From Flavobacteriaceae bacterium (GTDB lineage: Bacteria > Bacteroidota > Bacteroidia > Flavobacteriales > Flavobacteriaceae): DNA of 64,000 nucleotides. The translations under genes were made by a program, and so were the position numbers. Below the pieces are notes generated by a model. That model was not told the DNA's origin. It was given only the letters and a program-made list of their open reading frames with translations, and ran no database searches. The stretch covers positions 30,025 to 94,024 of the forward strand of contig JAKMDI010000016.1 in the NCBI GenBank assembly GCA_022428005.1. The letters are read 5' to 3'. Below, piece by piece: positions 25,799 to 34,545 of this stretch (position 1 is its first letter; each line of letters begins with the position of its first letter).

Positions 25799-26908
25799 AT
25801 GAACAACGCATACATTTCATTGGGATCCAATCAGGGACAACGTCTGAAAAACATTCAGGATGCTGTTGTTCAGATCCAAAAAAATATTGGCCCCTTGGTC
25901 GATCTGTCGTCTTGCTACAAAACTGCTGCTTGGGGTTTTGAAGGGCCCTATTTTATCAATGCGTGCATAGCGATTCAAACGGTTTTTTCTCCCCAAGAAG
26001 TATTGCAAAAACTACTTCAAATAGAAACCGGCTTAGGACGAAAGAGAGCAACGGGTTCGGGCTATATTTCCAGAAAAATAGATTTAGATTTACTGTTCTA
26101 TGAGGACTTTGTTATTTCAGATGATCATTTAACCCTTCCTCATCCGCGTTTGGAGGAACGGAATTTTGTGCTGCTCCCGCTGTGCGAGATGAATCCTAAC
26201 CTTATTCATCCCGTATTCAACAGCCCACTAAAAGACTTGTTGCATCTGTGTAAAGACCCAGATGTACCAGAAATAATGCCGATGAATGCGTGGACTCCTG
26301 ATTTATTCGATCAGGATCAATATATAATATTTGAGGGGAATATTGGTGTGGGAAAAACCTCACTTGCGCAAAAAATAGGTCAAGATTTTAAAGTTCCTGT
26401 TTTGTTGGAAAACTTCTCCAAAAACCCATATTTAGAAAAATTTTATGAGCAACCCGATCGTTATGCCTCCCCATTGGAGTTTTATTTTTTGAAGGATCGT
26501 TTTAAACAGTTCAATGATTTTTATACCAACCCCAATACGTCAAAAAAAGTGGTTTCCGATCATTCATTTTTTAAATCCTTGGTTTTTGCAAAAATCAATT
26601 TATCGGTAAAAGATTACGAGGGATTTAAGAAAAAATACGAACGCTTATCAGTGCAATTGGACCTGCCTCAAAAGGTGATTTTTCTCCAGCAATCATTGGA
26701 CCAATTAAAAGTCAACATACAAATTAGGGGAAGGGCATACGAACAAAACATGGACTTGGATTACTTAAAAAAAATTGATAATGGTTATAGGGATTTTCTT
26801 GAAAATGAAATGACCGTTCCCTACTGTAGCATTGATTTGACCGCTTTGGATTTTATAAAAAATGAAAAAGCCTATCAGTTAATACTTCAACGCATCAAAG
26901 CATTTTAA
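25799..26908 (+). CDS. folK: FolK-deoxynucleoside kinase fusion
   Basis: Residues 1-160 are 6-hydroxymethyl-7,8-dihydropterin pyrophosphokinase, a folate-pathway enzyme (ISLGSNQGQRLKNI, SRKIDLDLLFYED, LPHPRLEERNFVLLPL). Residues 172-369 are a deoxynucleoside kinase-like domain with P-loop FEGNIGVGKTSLA, a KDRFKQF motif and the LID-type segment IQIRGRAYEQNMDLDYLKKI. The two activities belong to different routes, folate synthesis and nucleoside salvage, but both feed DNA precursor supply. The fusion is known in flavobacteria. The frame is continuous with an 11-residue linker. It overlaps the methyltransferase gene by 14 bases. Confidence 0.92.
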   Translation: MNNAYISLGSNQGQRLKNIQDAVVQIQKNIGPLVDLSSCYKTAAWGFEGPYFINACIAIQTVFSPQEVLQKLLQIETGLGRKRATGSGYISRKIDLDLLFYEDFVISDDHLTLPHPRLEERNFVLLPLCEMNPNLIHPVFNSPLKDLLHLCKDPDVPEIMPMNAWTPDLFDQDQYIIFEGNIGVGKTSLAQKIGQDFKVPVLLENFSKNPYLEKFYEQPDRYASPLEFYFLKDRFKQFNDFYTNPNTSKKVVSDHSFFKSLVFAKINLSVKDYEGFKKKYERLSVQLDLPQKVIFLQQSLDQLKVNIQIRGRAYEQNMDLDYLKKIDNGYRDFLENEMTVPYCSIDLTALDFIKNEKAYQLILQRIKAF

Positions 26909-27428
26909 ATTTTTGATAAAAATCCCAGAGCACCACACCAGTGGCCACTGCAATATTTAGGGAGTGTTTGGTTCCCTCCTGAGGGATTTCAATAACGCCA
27001 TCACAATCGTCGACCAGTTCCTGAGGAACGCCCCTAACTTCGTTTCCCAAAATAAAACAGTACTTTTCATCTTTATCAACCCTGAAGTCGCTAAGAGGAA
27101 GGGAAGCCTCTGCCTGCTCGATGGCCAATACTCTTACCCCCTCCGATTGGAGTTTTTTTACGATTACTTCAGCGCGCTCCTCATATGCCCAGTCTACAGA
27201 ATCTGTAGCCCCCAGCGCTGTTTTATAGATGTCTTTGTGGGGTGGGGTTGCAGTTATTCCACAGAGGAAGATTTTTTCAATTAAAAAAGCATCTGCTGTT
27301 CTGAAAATAGACCCGATATTATTCAGGCTACGAACATCGGCTAAAATAAGGATTAGCGGTATTTTGGGCGCCATTTTAAAAGCCGCGACAGTTTTGCGTT
27401 TGAGTTCACTATTTTTAAGCTTGCGCAT
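26895..27428 (-). CDS. TrmH/SpoU family RNA 2'-O-methyltransferase
   Basis: The 177-residue SPOUT-fold enzyme uses SAM to methylate a ribose 2'-OH. The three family motifs are present: NNIGSIFRTADAFLIEKIFLCG, FILGNEVRGVPQEL and IEIPQEGTKHSLNIAVATGVVLWDF. It lacks the N-terminal substrate-binding extension of RlmB and is shorter than TrmH, so the exact target (tRNA or rRNA) is uncertain. It is a single gene, divergent from mutS and overlapping folK tail to tail. Confidence 0.88.
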   Translation of the reverse strand: MRKLKNSELKRKTVAAFKMAPKIPLILILADVRSLNNIGSIFRTADAFLIEKIFLCGITATPPHKDIYKTALGATDSVDWAYEERAEVIVKKLQSEGVRVLAIEQAEASLPLSDFRVDKDEKYCFILGNEVRGVPQELVDDCDGVIEIPQEGTKHSLNIAVATGVVLWDFYQKFKML

Positions 27429-27512
27429 GGGGTAAATTTAATAAATAATCGCTGGAGCCTGGGGTGTTAACAAATTTTTAAAACCCCTTTCCGAGAAGAA
27501 TTTATTAATAAT

Positions 27513-27520
27513 TACATTCG
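27513..27520 (+). promoter_or_regulatory. -7-like box for mutS
   Basis: TACATTCG differs from TAnnTTTG at one position and lies 17 bases before the GTG start of mutS. A similar TAAATTCG precedes etfB, so TTCG may be tolerated. Confidence 0.35.
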
Positions 27521-27537
27521 TAAAAACCCTTTCTAAA

Positions 27538-30135
27538 GTGGCCAAGTCGACAAAGCAAACTCCCTTAATGAAGCAATACAACCAAATCAAGGCAAAGTAC
27601 CCCGATGCTTTGTTGTTGTTTCGGGTGGGCGACTTTTATGAGACCTTTGGTGACGATGCTGTCCGGGCGGCAAAAATATTAGGCATCATTCAGACAAAAC
27701 GTGGTGCCGGAAGCACCAGCGAAACGGCATTGGCAGGTTTTCCCCACCACTCCTTAAACACCTATCTGCCCAAACTGGTTCGAGCAGGATGCAGGGTCGC
27801 CATTTGCGACCAGTTGGAGGACCCCAAAATGACAAAAAAAATTGTCAAACGTGGGGTGACGGAGTTGGTGACCCCAGGCGTGGCCTTGAACGATGAGGTT
27901 TTGGAGCATAAAAAGAACAACTTCTTGGCGGCCATTTATTTTGGCAAAAACAAAACTGGGATTTCTTTTCTCGATATTTCTACAGGCGATTTTTGGGTGT
28001 CCGAGGGGAGTGTTGTTCAAGTGGAGCAATTGTTACAAAACTTTGCCCCCGCTGAGGTGTTGGTCGCAAAACCGGCAAAGAAAGTTTTTGAAGCTGAAAT
28101 GGGGGGATCGTTCAATGTTTTTTTCCTTGAAGATTGGATTTTTGAAAGCCAATATGCCCAGGAGCAATTAACAGCCCATTTTAAAACTTCTGGACTAAAA
28201 GGGTTTGGAATAGAAAACATGGCTACTGGGATTATCGCGGCAGGCGCCATAATGCATTATCTCAAAGAAGCGCACCACAATCAAATACCGCATATCACTG
28301 CTATACGTCGGATTTTTGAGGAAGAATATGTGTGGATGGATCGGTTTACGATGCGGAATCTGGAATTGTTTCATTCCACCAACCCCAATGGTGTGGCGCT
28401 CATAGAGGTATTGGACCATACCCTCACGGCCATGGGAGGTAGAATGTTAAAGCACAGGCTGGCTTTTCCAGAGCAAAACCTCAAGGTGATCGAGCACCGT
28501 TTGGATATAGTGGCCGCATTTGTAAAACACCCCAAGGCTTTTGAAACCCTAGAAAACCACCTCCGCCAGATGGTAGATATAGAGCGGATGGTCGCAAAAA
28601 TTGCGACCCAAAAAATCAGCCCGCGGGCTTTGGTTCAAATGGGAAAATCGCTGGAGGAAATCGATCAGATGAAAGACTATCTGGCCAAACAGCCCGACAA
28701 AGTCTTAAAAGAAGAGGCAAAGGACATCAGGCACAACAAACAAATCAGTGGGTTGATCCAGTCCACACTCCAGCCCGAAGCACCAGTGCTGATCAGTAAA
28801 GGTGAAGTGATCGCTCAGGGGGTAGACAATGAGTTGGACGGACTGAGGGACCTCTTGCGATCGGGTAAAGATCACTTGGACAAAATGCTGGAGCGGGAAA
28901 GTGAACGTACCCAAATCCCCTCTTTGAAAATTGCATTTAACAATGTATTCGGATATTATATTGAGGTCAGGAATACCCATAAGGACAAAGTGCCAGAGGA
29001 TTGGATCCGAAAGCAAACATTGGTGAATGCAGAGCGCTATATCACTGAGGAATTAAAGGAATACGAAACCAAAATATTGGGGGCCGAGGAAAAAATAAAA
29101 TCCATTGAGAGCCATCTGTATGCAGCACTGCTCACCGAACTCCAGCAACACATAGACCTCCTAAAGCAAAACGCAGCGGCAGTGGCCCAATTGGATGTGT
29201 TGTGGAGTTTTGCAGACTTGGCCCTAAAAAACAATTACACCCGTCCAGAATTTTCTGGTGAAACCCTTTTGGAAGTTAAGGAAGGACGCCACCCCGTAAT
29301 AGAACATCAATTGCCCCCGGGTACTCCCTTTATTGCCAACGATCTATTGCTGGATTCCAATACCCAGCAAATCATCATGATTACTGGACCCAATATGTCT
29401 GGTAAGTCGGCAATTCTCAGGCAAACCGCACTTTTGGTACTGATGGCCCAAATGGGGAGTTTTGTTCCTGCTGCCAAACTAAAAACGGCTGTGGTGGACA
29501 AGATTTTCACCCGTGTAGGCGCCAGTGATAATATCTCTATGGGAGAATCCACTTTTATGGTAGAGATGAATGAAACCGCCTCTATACTCAACAACCTCAC
29601 AGAAAATAGCCTGGTGCTGCTGGACGAAATCGGGAGGGGGACCAGTACTTATGACGGTATTTCGATAGCCTGGGCCATTGCCGAGTACCTGCACGAACAC
29701 CCTGCAAAAGCTAAGGTACTTTTTGCCACACACTACCACGAGTTAAACGAGATGACCCACAATTTTCCAAGGATCAAAAATTTTAATGTCTCCGTGAAAG
29801 AATTGGAGGACAAGGTGCTGTTTTTACGAAAACTCGTGCCAGGGGGGAGCGCCCACAGCTTTGGGATTCATGTGGCCAAAATGGCGGGAATGCCTGATTT
29901 TGTGATTCGCAGGGCCGGCCAAAAATTAAAGGGCTTGGAAAAATCCAATCGCCAAGAAACCCGTGCCAAGGGCCTCAGTGACAACAAAGAGGAATTGCAG
30001 TTGAGCTTTTTTAATCTGGACGATCCGCTGCTTGAAAACCTCAGAGAGGAAATAAAAGATCTGGACATAGATACCTTAACGCCCATTGAGGCGCTGATGA
30101 AACTCAATGAAATCAAAAGGCAGTTAAAACAATAG
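27538..30135 (+). CDS. mutS: DNA mismatch repair protein MutS
   Basis: MutS recognises mismatches and starts repair with MutL. The 865-residue protein begins with the mismatch-binding domain containing LLLFRVGDFYETFGDDA (Phe-x-Glu motif), followed by the connector, lever and clamp domains, then the ABC-type ATPase with Walker A TGPNMSGKSAILRQ, LLDEIGRGTSTYDG and ATHYHELNEM. The start is GTG, supported by the family N-terminus TPLMKQYNQIKAKYPDA shortly after. The 3' end overlaps the 2TM gene on the minus strand by 23 bases, the largest overlap in the window. Confidence 0.97.
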   Translation: MAKSTKQTPLMKQYNQIKAKYPDALLLFRVGDFYETFGDDAVRAAKILGIIQTKRGAGSTSETALAGFPHHSLNTYLPKLVRAGCRVAICDQLEDPKMTKKIVKRGVTELVTPGVALNDEVLEHKKNNFLAAIYFGKNKTGISFLDISTGDFWVSEGSVVQVEQLLQNFAPAEVLVAKPAKKVFEAEMGGSFNVFFLEDWIFESQYAQEQLTAHFKTSGLKGFGIENMATGIIAAGAIMHYLKEAHHNQIPHITAIRRIFEEEYVWMDRFTMRNLELFHSTNPNGVALIEVLDHTLTAMGGRMLKHRLAFPEQNLKVIEHRLDIVAAFVKHPKAFETLENHLRQMVDIERMVAKIATQKISPRALVQMGKSLEEIDQMKDYLAKQPDKVLKEEAKDIRHNKQISGLIQSTLQPEAPVLISKGEVIAQGVDNELDGLRDLLRSGKDHLDKMLERESERTQIPSLKIAFNNVFGYYIEVRNTHKDKVPEDWIRKQTLVNAERYITEELKEYETKILGAEEKIKSIESHLYAALLTELQQHIDLLKQNAAAVAQLDVLWSFADLALKNNYTRPEFSGETLLEVKEGRHPVIEHQLPPGTPFIANDLLLDSNTQQIIMITGPNMSGKSAILRQTALLVLMAQMGSFVPAAKLKTAVVDKIFTRVGASDNISMGESTFMVEMNETASILNNLTENSLVLLDEIGRGTSTYDGISIAWAIAEYLHEHPAKAKVLFATHYHELNEMTHNFPRIKNFNVSVKELEDKVLFLRKLVPGGSAHSFGIHVAKMAGMPDFVIRRAGQKLKGLEKSNRQETRAKGLSDNKEELQLSFFNLDDPLLENLREEIKDLDIDTLTPIEALMKLNEIKRQLKQ

Positions 30136-30340
30136 GACTTTTATACTTGGGATTTTTTAAGTCGTTCCATTTCTTTTTCAAAGGAAAATATCCCCCCCGA
30201 TATAAGCTGATATAGTGAGAGATATTTCCCACACCCCAATCCAGCAATACAAAATAGGCCCAGCCGAGGTAGCCGTTGTCCAAATAGTCGATTGCGAAAA
30301 ATCCAGCATTAATCAATAAATAGGTATAGAAACGCTGCAT
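30113..30340 (-). CDS. Small 2TM domain protein
   Basis: The 75-residue protein has two predicted membrane helices with the 2TM family pattern: a short N-terminal helix (FYTYLLINAGFFAIDYL) and a second one with GWAYFVLLDWGVGNISHYISLY, followed by a basic tail. In Bacteroidetes 2TM proteins are small inner membrane proteins of unknown function, sometimes fused to LytTR regulators. Here it stands alone between mutS and tRNA-Gly. I am moderately sure of the family and have no basis for a function. Confidence 0.6.
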   Translation of the reverse strand: MQRFYTYLLINAGFFAIDYLDNGYLGWAYFVLLDWGVGNISHYISLYRGGYFPLKKKWNDLKNPKYKSPIVLTAF

Positions 30341-30431
30341 AAACTTTACTATACCTTTTGCTTTTAAGCGTAGTTTTTTTTCTGTTACGATAAAAGATTA
30401 AGGGTTTATCAAAAGAAAGTTTGGACAATTA

Positions 30432-30463
30432 TTGAAAAGAAGTATTGGATTTTACTATTTTTG
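30432..30463 (+). promoter_or_regulatory. Promoter of the tRNA-Gly/tRNA-Leu operon
   Basis: TTG at 30432, a 21-base spacer and TATTTTTG at 30456-30463 fit the -33/-7 pattern. The box and its flank ATTTTACTATTTTTG repeat the sequence before tRNA-Leu(CAA). Confidence 0.65.
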
Positions 30464-30473
30464 CATCCCATAT

Positions 30474-30545
30474 GCGAAAGTAGCTCAGGGGTAGAGCATC
30501 ACCTTGCCAAGGTGAGGGTCGCGGGTTCAAATCCCGTCTTTCGCT
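30474..30545 (+). tRNA. tRNA-Gly(GCC)
   Basis: Acceptor GCGAAAG/CTTTCGC, D-arm GCTCAGGGGTAGAGC, anticodon stem TCACC/GGTGA with loop TTGCCAA (anticodon GCC), and T-arm CGGGTTCAAATCCCG are all visible. It lies 14 bases upstream of tRNA-Leu(UAA) on one transcript. CCA is not encoded. Confidence 0.96.
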
Positions 30546-30559
30546 CTTTTTTAAGTCTG

Positions 30560-30644
30560 GCTCGAGTGGTGGAATTGGTAGACACGTTGGACTTAAAATC
30601 CAATGACCATTGCGGTCGTGCGGGTTCAAGTCCCGCCTCGAGTA
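30560..30644 (+). tRNA. tRNA-Leu(UAA)
   Basis: A class II tRNA with acceptor GCTCGAG/CTCGAGT (first pair G-U), D-arm GTGGAATTGGTAGACAC, anticodon stem TTGGA/TCCAA with loop CTTAAAA (anticodon TAA), variable arm TGACCATTGCGGTCG and T-arm GCGGGTTCAAGTCCCGC. It is the second gene of the tRNA pair. Confidence 0.96.
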
Positions 30645-30648
30645 CAAG

Positions 30649-30677
30649 AACCCTTCCTGTAGTGGAGGGTTTTTTTT
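30649..30677 (+). terminator. Intrinsic terminator of the tRNA operon
   Basis: AACCCTTC, a 7-base loop and GGAGGGTT form an 8-bp stem with one G-U pair, directly followed by a T run (TTTTTT), four bases after the tRNA end. Confidence 0.85.
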
Positions 30678-30703
30678 ATTAGTTTAATGATTTAAGATTC
30701 CTT

Positions 30704-32926
30704 TTAAAACCAGAAGGTAACCTTTAGGTTTAGGCTTCTTACCCGCGGAACCCAAGGAGACCCGTCCCTTACCAAGTAGTTGTTGTTGTAGACCAAAAAC
30801 AAGTTTGAAAGTCCGTTAAACCGCCATTGTAGCCTGGAGTTGATGCCGAAATTTTCGGACTGTGAGTTAAACTGAATCAGGGTTGCCCAATAGAGTGTTT
30901 TTGTAAAAGAAAAATCGAACTTTGGACCTACCAACCAAAGTTTCGCAGTTTTGTTGAGGTGATCCAGTTGGATGGCGTCGTAATTTATTTTGATGCTGGT
31001 CAACAATGTAGGTTGGAATCTTATAAAAAAGCTATTTTCAAAAGAATATTTTGTTCCGTTATAAAATCTCCCATAGTTCTGGGCCACCTCAAAATAAAAG
31101 TTTTTGGCAGGATTAGATGAATAGTTGATTTCAAAAATTCTGCTGTGGTAGGTTTGCCCCCCCAGCAAAGGGCTGTCTTTGTTTATCCCCGTTGGATCAA
31201 AATCATTGGGGAGGTATTCGTTGGCATTATAGAGTCGCACTCCCAGTGTACTTTGATTGGTGTAGACCGTTAACATTCGAATAAGAAAATTGTTTTCAAG
31301 AAAATCTTCCTCAGACGAATTTAACTTAAACCACAACCAGTGATTATAGGAAAATCTGTAATAATTTACCTTACCTTTTTTGGGGTAAATTTTATAAGCA
31401 TAGTAGGGAGCAAATTTAGAAACCCCAATCCTACGAAGAATTCCCAAGTCTGTTCTAAAGTCATCTCCCAAATAGGAATATTCAAAATTAACTTCACTTT
31501 GTCGTGTTTCTCGGGTCAACCGAACCCCACCGCTAAAACCGTTTTCGTTTTTTAAAGGGCTAAAGGAATTATAGGTAAAAAACCTACCGTTCCATTTGTT
31601 GTCCACAGAGTTGAGATCATATTCCAGTCCCACCATACGATTGTAGGTGTCATTGGCATCTACAAAATCATAATCTTTGGCGTTTTCCCGATTGATAAAC
31701 AAAAATTTTAGTGCAGACCGGTTAAATACTTTTTGATTTAGGGACAATACGGTGTTGAGGTTGGAGGGAATTTCATTGGCGATATCATCGTTGGTGAGCA
31801 TGCTCAGGAAGCCGAGTTTTAACCCATTGGAAACTTTGCCATTCAATCGCAATCCACCAATGATATCATTTTCGATCAAATTACCGTCTATGTCTCTTGC
31901 CAAACCGATCCGGCGTGTAAAAAAAGGGGTAATGGTTCGTATGGCCCCGAAATTGGAAAAAAGATCACTGTTTTGAAGGAAAAATTGTCTTTTTTCAGGG
32001 AGTTTAATTTCAAACCTCCTGAGATTGACAAACTCGTCATCCACCTCTACCTGAGAAAAATCGGGATTATAAGTCAAATCCAAATTAAGGCCATTTCCTA
32101 TGGGTATTTTCACGTCCCCCCCTACAGAGATATTTTCTGTTTTATTGTTTTCTTCAACGTTATTTTGGGTGATGGCGTTTAAGAACGGGATAAAAGAGAT
32201 GTTGGCATTGGACTTCCCCAGCGGCTTTTCAAAGTTAATCTTACCCATAAAAGCCAGATTGTAGTCCTTAAACTGCTGCGGGATTTTGGCCCAGCTGGTC
32301 CTTTGGTATTCCGAGGTGTCGAACCTGAAAAAATTAAACCGCCAAGAGTCCACTCCTTTGGGAAAATTTAGGGTGGCGAGTGGGATTTTCATCTCAATAA
32401 TATAATAACCAGGATAGGTTTGTCCTTCTACATCAAATTTGGCATCCCAGGTTCTATTGATGTCATTTTGGGGGGTACTCACACCTCCATTGGAAACCAG
32501 TATATCACTCTTAACCCCCCTCATGTTGGAGCCAAACATATAGGCGATGTTTCCATCGCTAAATGTATCAAATAAAAAATTTATTTTATCAGCTGCTACC
32601 CCACTAAAATCCCATTTTAGTGATGGAATGATGTAGTCGTCCGAAACCGAAAAAGCCTTACACAACAGATAGAGGTTTTTATCATCGAAGAGTAATTTTA
32701 GTTGGGTTGGGTTGTTAAAGTCTGCGGTTACATCTGGAAAGTGTCTCCACCCAGCGTAGGTGGAGTCTGCCATTTTCCATGCATCCTCCATATCGTTGCC
32801 ATCCACGGTAATTTCGGAAGTTGTGAATTTAACTTCCATTTCTGGGAAGGCATCTTGCGCCACGCTTGTAACTGCACAGAATAATAAAAGGAGTTGGGAC
32901 CCTAAAAAATAAAGATTGGTTTTCAA
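30704..32926 (-). CDS. CBM9-like / DUF5916 outer-membrane-type protein
   Basis: The 740-residue protein has a signal peptide (LFCAVTSVAQ), a CBM9-like sugar-binding type domain at about 30-215 (EITVDGNDMEDAWKMAD, LLFDDKNLYLLCKAFS, GYYIIEMKIPLATLNFP) and a DUF5916 barrel-like C-terminal part with alternating aromatic beta strands (FSQVEVDDEFVNLRRFEIKLPEKRQFFLQN is the hallmark) ending in KVTFWF, an outer-membrane-type terminus. The function of DUF5916 proteins is not known; localisation in the outer membrane is inferred. It flanks the sulfatase locus and may bind glycans, but could equally be unrelated. Confidence 0.82.
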   Translation of the reverse strand: MKTNLYFLGSQLLLLFCAVTSVAQDAFPEMEVKFTTSEITVDGNDMEDAWKMADSTYAGWRHFPDVTADFNNPTQLKLLFDDKNLYLLCKAFSVSDDYIIPSLKWDFSGVAADKINFLFDTFSDGNIAYMFGSNMRGVKSDILVSNGGVSTPQNDINRTWDAKFDVEGQTYPGYYIIEMKIPLATLNFPKGVDSWRFNFFRFDTSEYQRTSWAKIPQQFKDYNLAFMGKINFEKPLGKSNANISFIPFLNAITQNNVEENNKTENISVGGDVKIPIGNGLNLDLTYNPDFSQVEVDDEFVNLRRFEIKLPEKRQFFLQNSDLFSNFGAIRTITPFFTRRIGLARDIDGNLIENDIIGGLRLNGKVSNGLKLGFLSMLTNDDIANEIPSNLNTVLSLNQKVFNRSALKFLFINRENAKDYDFVDANDTYNRMVGLEYDLNSVDNKWNGRFFTYNSFSPLKNENGFSGGVRLTRETRQSEVNFEYSYLGDDFRTDLGILRRIGVSKFAPYYAYKIYPKKGKVNYYRFSYNHWLWFKLNSSEEDFLENNFLIRMLTVYTNQSTLGVRLYNANEYLPNDFDPTGINKDSPLLGGQTYHSRIFEINYSSNPAKNFYFEVAQNYGRFYNGTKYSFENSFFIRFQPTLLTSIKINYDAIQLDHLNKTAKLWLVGPKFDFSFTKTLYWATLIQFNSQSENFGINSRLQWRFNGLSNLFLVYNNNYLVRDGSPWVPRVRSLNLKVTFWF

Positions 32927-33056
32927 AGTTTCTTTTCTAACTTCCTGTTTTTGGGTTTCAGGAAAAATCTATTTCCGCAAAATTAAACAATCAAAATCGA
33001 AAAGCATTAAAAAGCATTTAATAGGTGAAAAAAAATGTATTTGGCGTTGTACTTTT

Positions 33057-34538
33057 CTAATCAATCCTCATATTTTTTAGGTGGTTCAAAAGGGCTGTTG
33101 ACATTTCTTTTTTGGTATTTTGGAAATCTTGATCATTGAAAAGGTCGGTCCATTCCTCAGGATCGTTTTTTAGATCATAGAGTTCACCGGTGAGGATGTC
33201 TTGGTCCGAATAATCGTTGGCATTTTTCTTTCTTTTAAATACTAAAATCAGTTTGTGGGAGGCATTACGCCACATGAACGCGGCTTCACCCGCTCTTTCG
33301 TGCAAAGCAGAGAATGAAGCGGCCCTTGATTCGGATCCCAGTAAATTTATTCCCGGTAATGAACGCTCAGGGGCAATATCGGCAGCGTGTAGTAGGGTAG
33401 GGAGCAGGTCTATATTTTCGGTGGGGCTCGAATCAATACTGTTTTTTTGAATGGATTTTGGTAATGCGCTACCTGCCAATATCATGGGGATCTTAACACT
33501 TCCATCATAAAGATTGTATTTATTAAATCGGTAAAAACGGTCTCCCAGCATTTCACCATGGTCGGAGGTATATACAATGATTGTGTTTTCGAGTAGGCCC
33601 TTTTTTTCAAGTTTTTTCAGCACCCTTCCCATCATATCGTCTATCCATGTGATGTTGGCATAGTAGCGCATGGTCATCAATTTCCATTCTGTTTCAGAAG
33701 CATTTTTCCAATAGTTTTCATAAAGGTCTCTTCTGTTGACACCCTCGGCATGTGGTGAGTAATCTTTGGTCCAGTTGGGTTGCTGGGCATAAGAAATTGA
33801 GTCTAGATCGTAGCGCTCCTCGAAGCCTTCAGGCACATTGTGTCCTGCGTGGGGTTTCATGTAGGACAGATAAAAAAACAGGGGTCTATTATCCTCTCTT
33901 TGGTCGATGTACTTTATGGCTTGCTGGGTGATCCATCCGTCCCTATGGTCTTCCTCTTTTAATTTGCTGGTAAACCCGAGATAGCCGATATTGTTTTCCT
34001 CTCCAGACCCCATTACCTTTATTTCGGCATCATAACGTTTTTTGGCTTCGGGGTTCATTTCCGCCATTGAAACAGCGCCTTTTTCTTTGATTTCTGAAAC
34101 ATATCGGGTTTCAAATCCTCTGGTATTGTAGCGCTGGCGACCTCCCCAGTGTGTTTTTCCAAAGCCTACTGTTTCATAACCTGCATCTTTAAAGTATTGG
34201 GCGATGGTTTTTCCTGGGAGCAAAGAATCGGGGATTCCTTTTCCATTGCTGTAAACACCAGTTTGGTTGGGATACAAACCAAACATCATTGAGTTTCGAC
34301 TGGGTGTGCACATGGGCGCCTGGCAAACCGCTTGATCAAAAAACACACCTTCTTCGGCCAATCCATCGAGGGTAGGGGTAATCACTGTCGGGTTGATTTT
34401 CCCTAAGGCGTTCCACCGGTGTTGATCATCCATAATAAAAATGATGTTGGGTTTTTGAGAATTCTTTTTTTCAGTGGAGTTTTGATTACAGCCCAGCACT
34501 ACAAATACCGTCAACAAAATAATAAGAATACGAAACAT
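33057..34538 (-). CDS. Type I sulfatase, lipoprotein (CTPSR)
   Basis: This sulfatase hydrolyses a sulfate ester, probably on a polysaccharide fragment. The lipoprotein signal ends in VLGC, placing it in the periplasm or on the surface. The formylglycine motif is MCTPSRNSMM (about residue 75), the metal-binding start is IIFIMDDQH, and the second metal site is in TSDHGEMLGD. The Met-Cys-Thr-Pro-Ser-Arg context and DDQ resemble choline-sulfatase-like and related S1 subfamilies, but the subfamily is not assigned. It starts 7 bases after the EEP gene and is the last gene of a four-gene minus-strand operon. Confidence 0.9.
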   Translation of the reverse strand: MFRILIILLTVFVVLGCNQNSTEKKNSQKPNIIFIMDDQHRWNALGKINPTVITPTLDGLAEEGVFFDQAVCQAPMCTPSRNSMMFGLYPNQTGVYSNGKGIPDSLLPGKTIAQYFKDAGYETVGFGKTHWGGRQRYNTRGFETRYVSEIKEKGAVSMAEMNPEAKKRYDAEIKVMGSGEENNIGYLGFTSKLKEEDHRDGWITQQAIKYIDQREDNRPLFFYLSYMKPHAGHNVPEGFEERYDLDSISYAQQPNWTKDYSPHAEGVNRRDLYENYWKNASETEWKLMTMRYYANITWIDDMMGRVLKKLEKKGLLENTIIVYTSDHGEMLGDRFYRFNKYNLYDGSVKIPMILAGSALPKSIQKNSIDSSPTENIDLLPTLLHAADIAPERSLPGINLLGSESRAASFSALHERAGEAAFMWRNASHKLILVFKRKKNANDYSDQDILTGELYDLKNDPEEWTDLFNDQDFQNTKKEMSTALLNHLKNMRID

Positions 34539-34545
34539 ATCGAAT

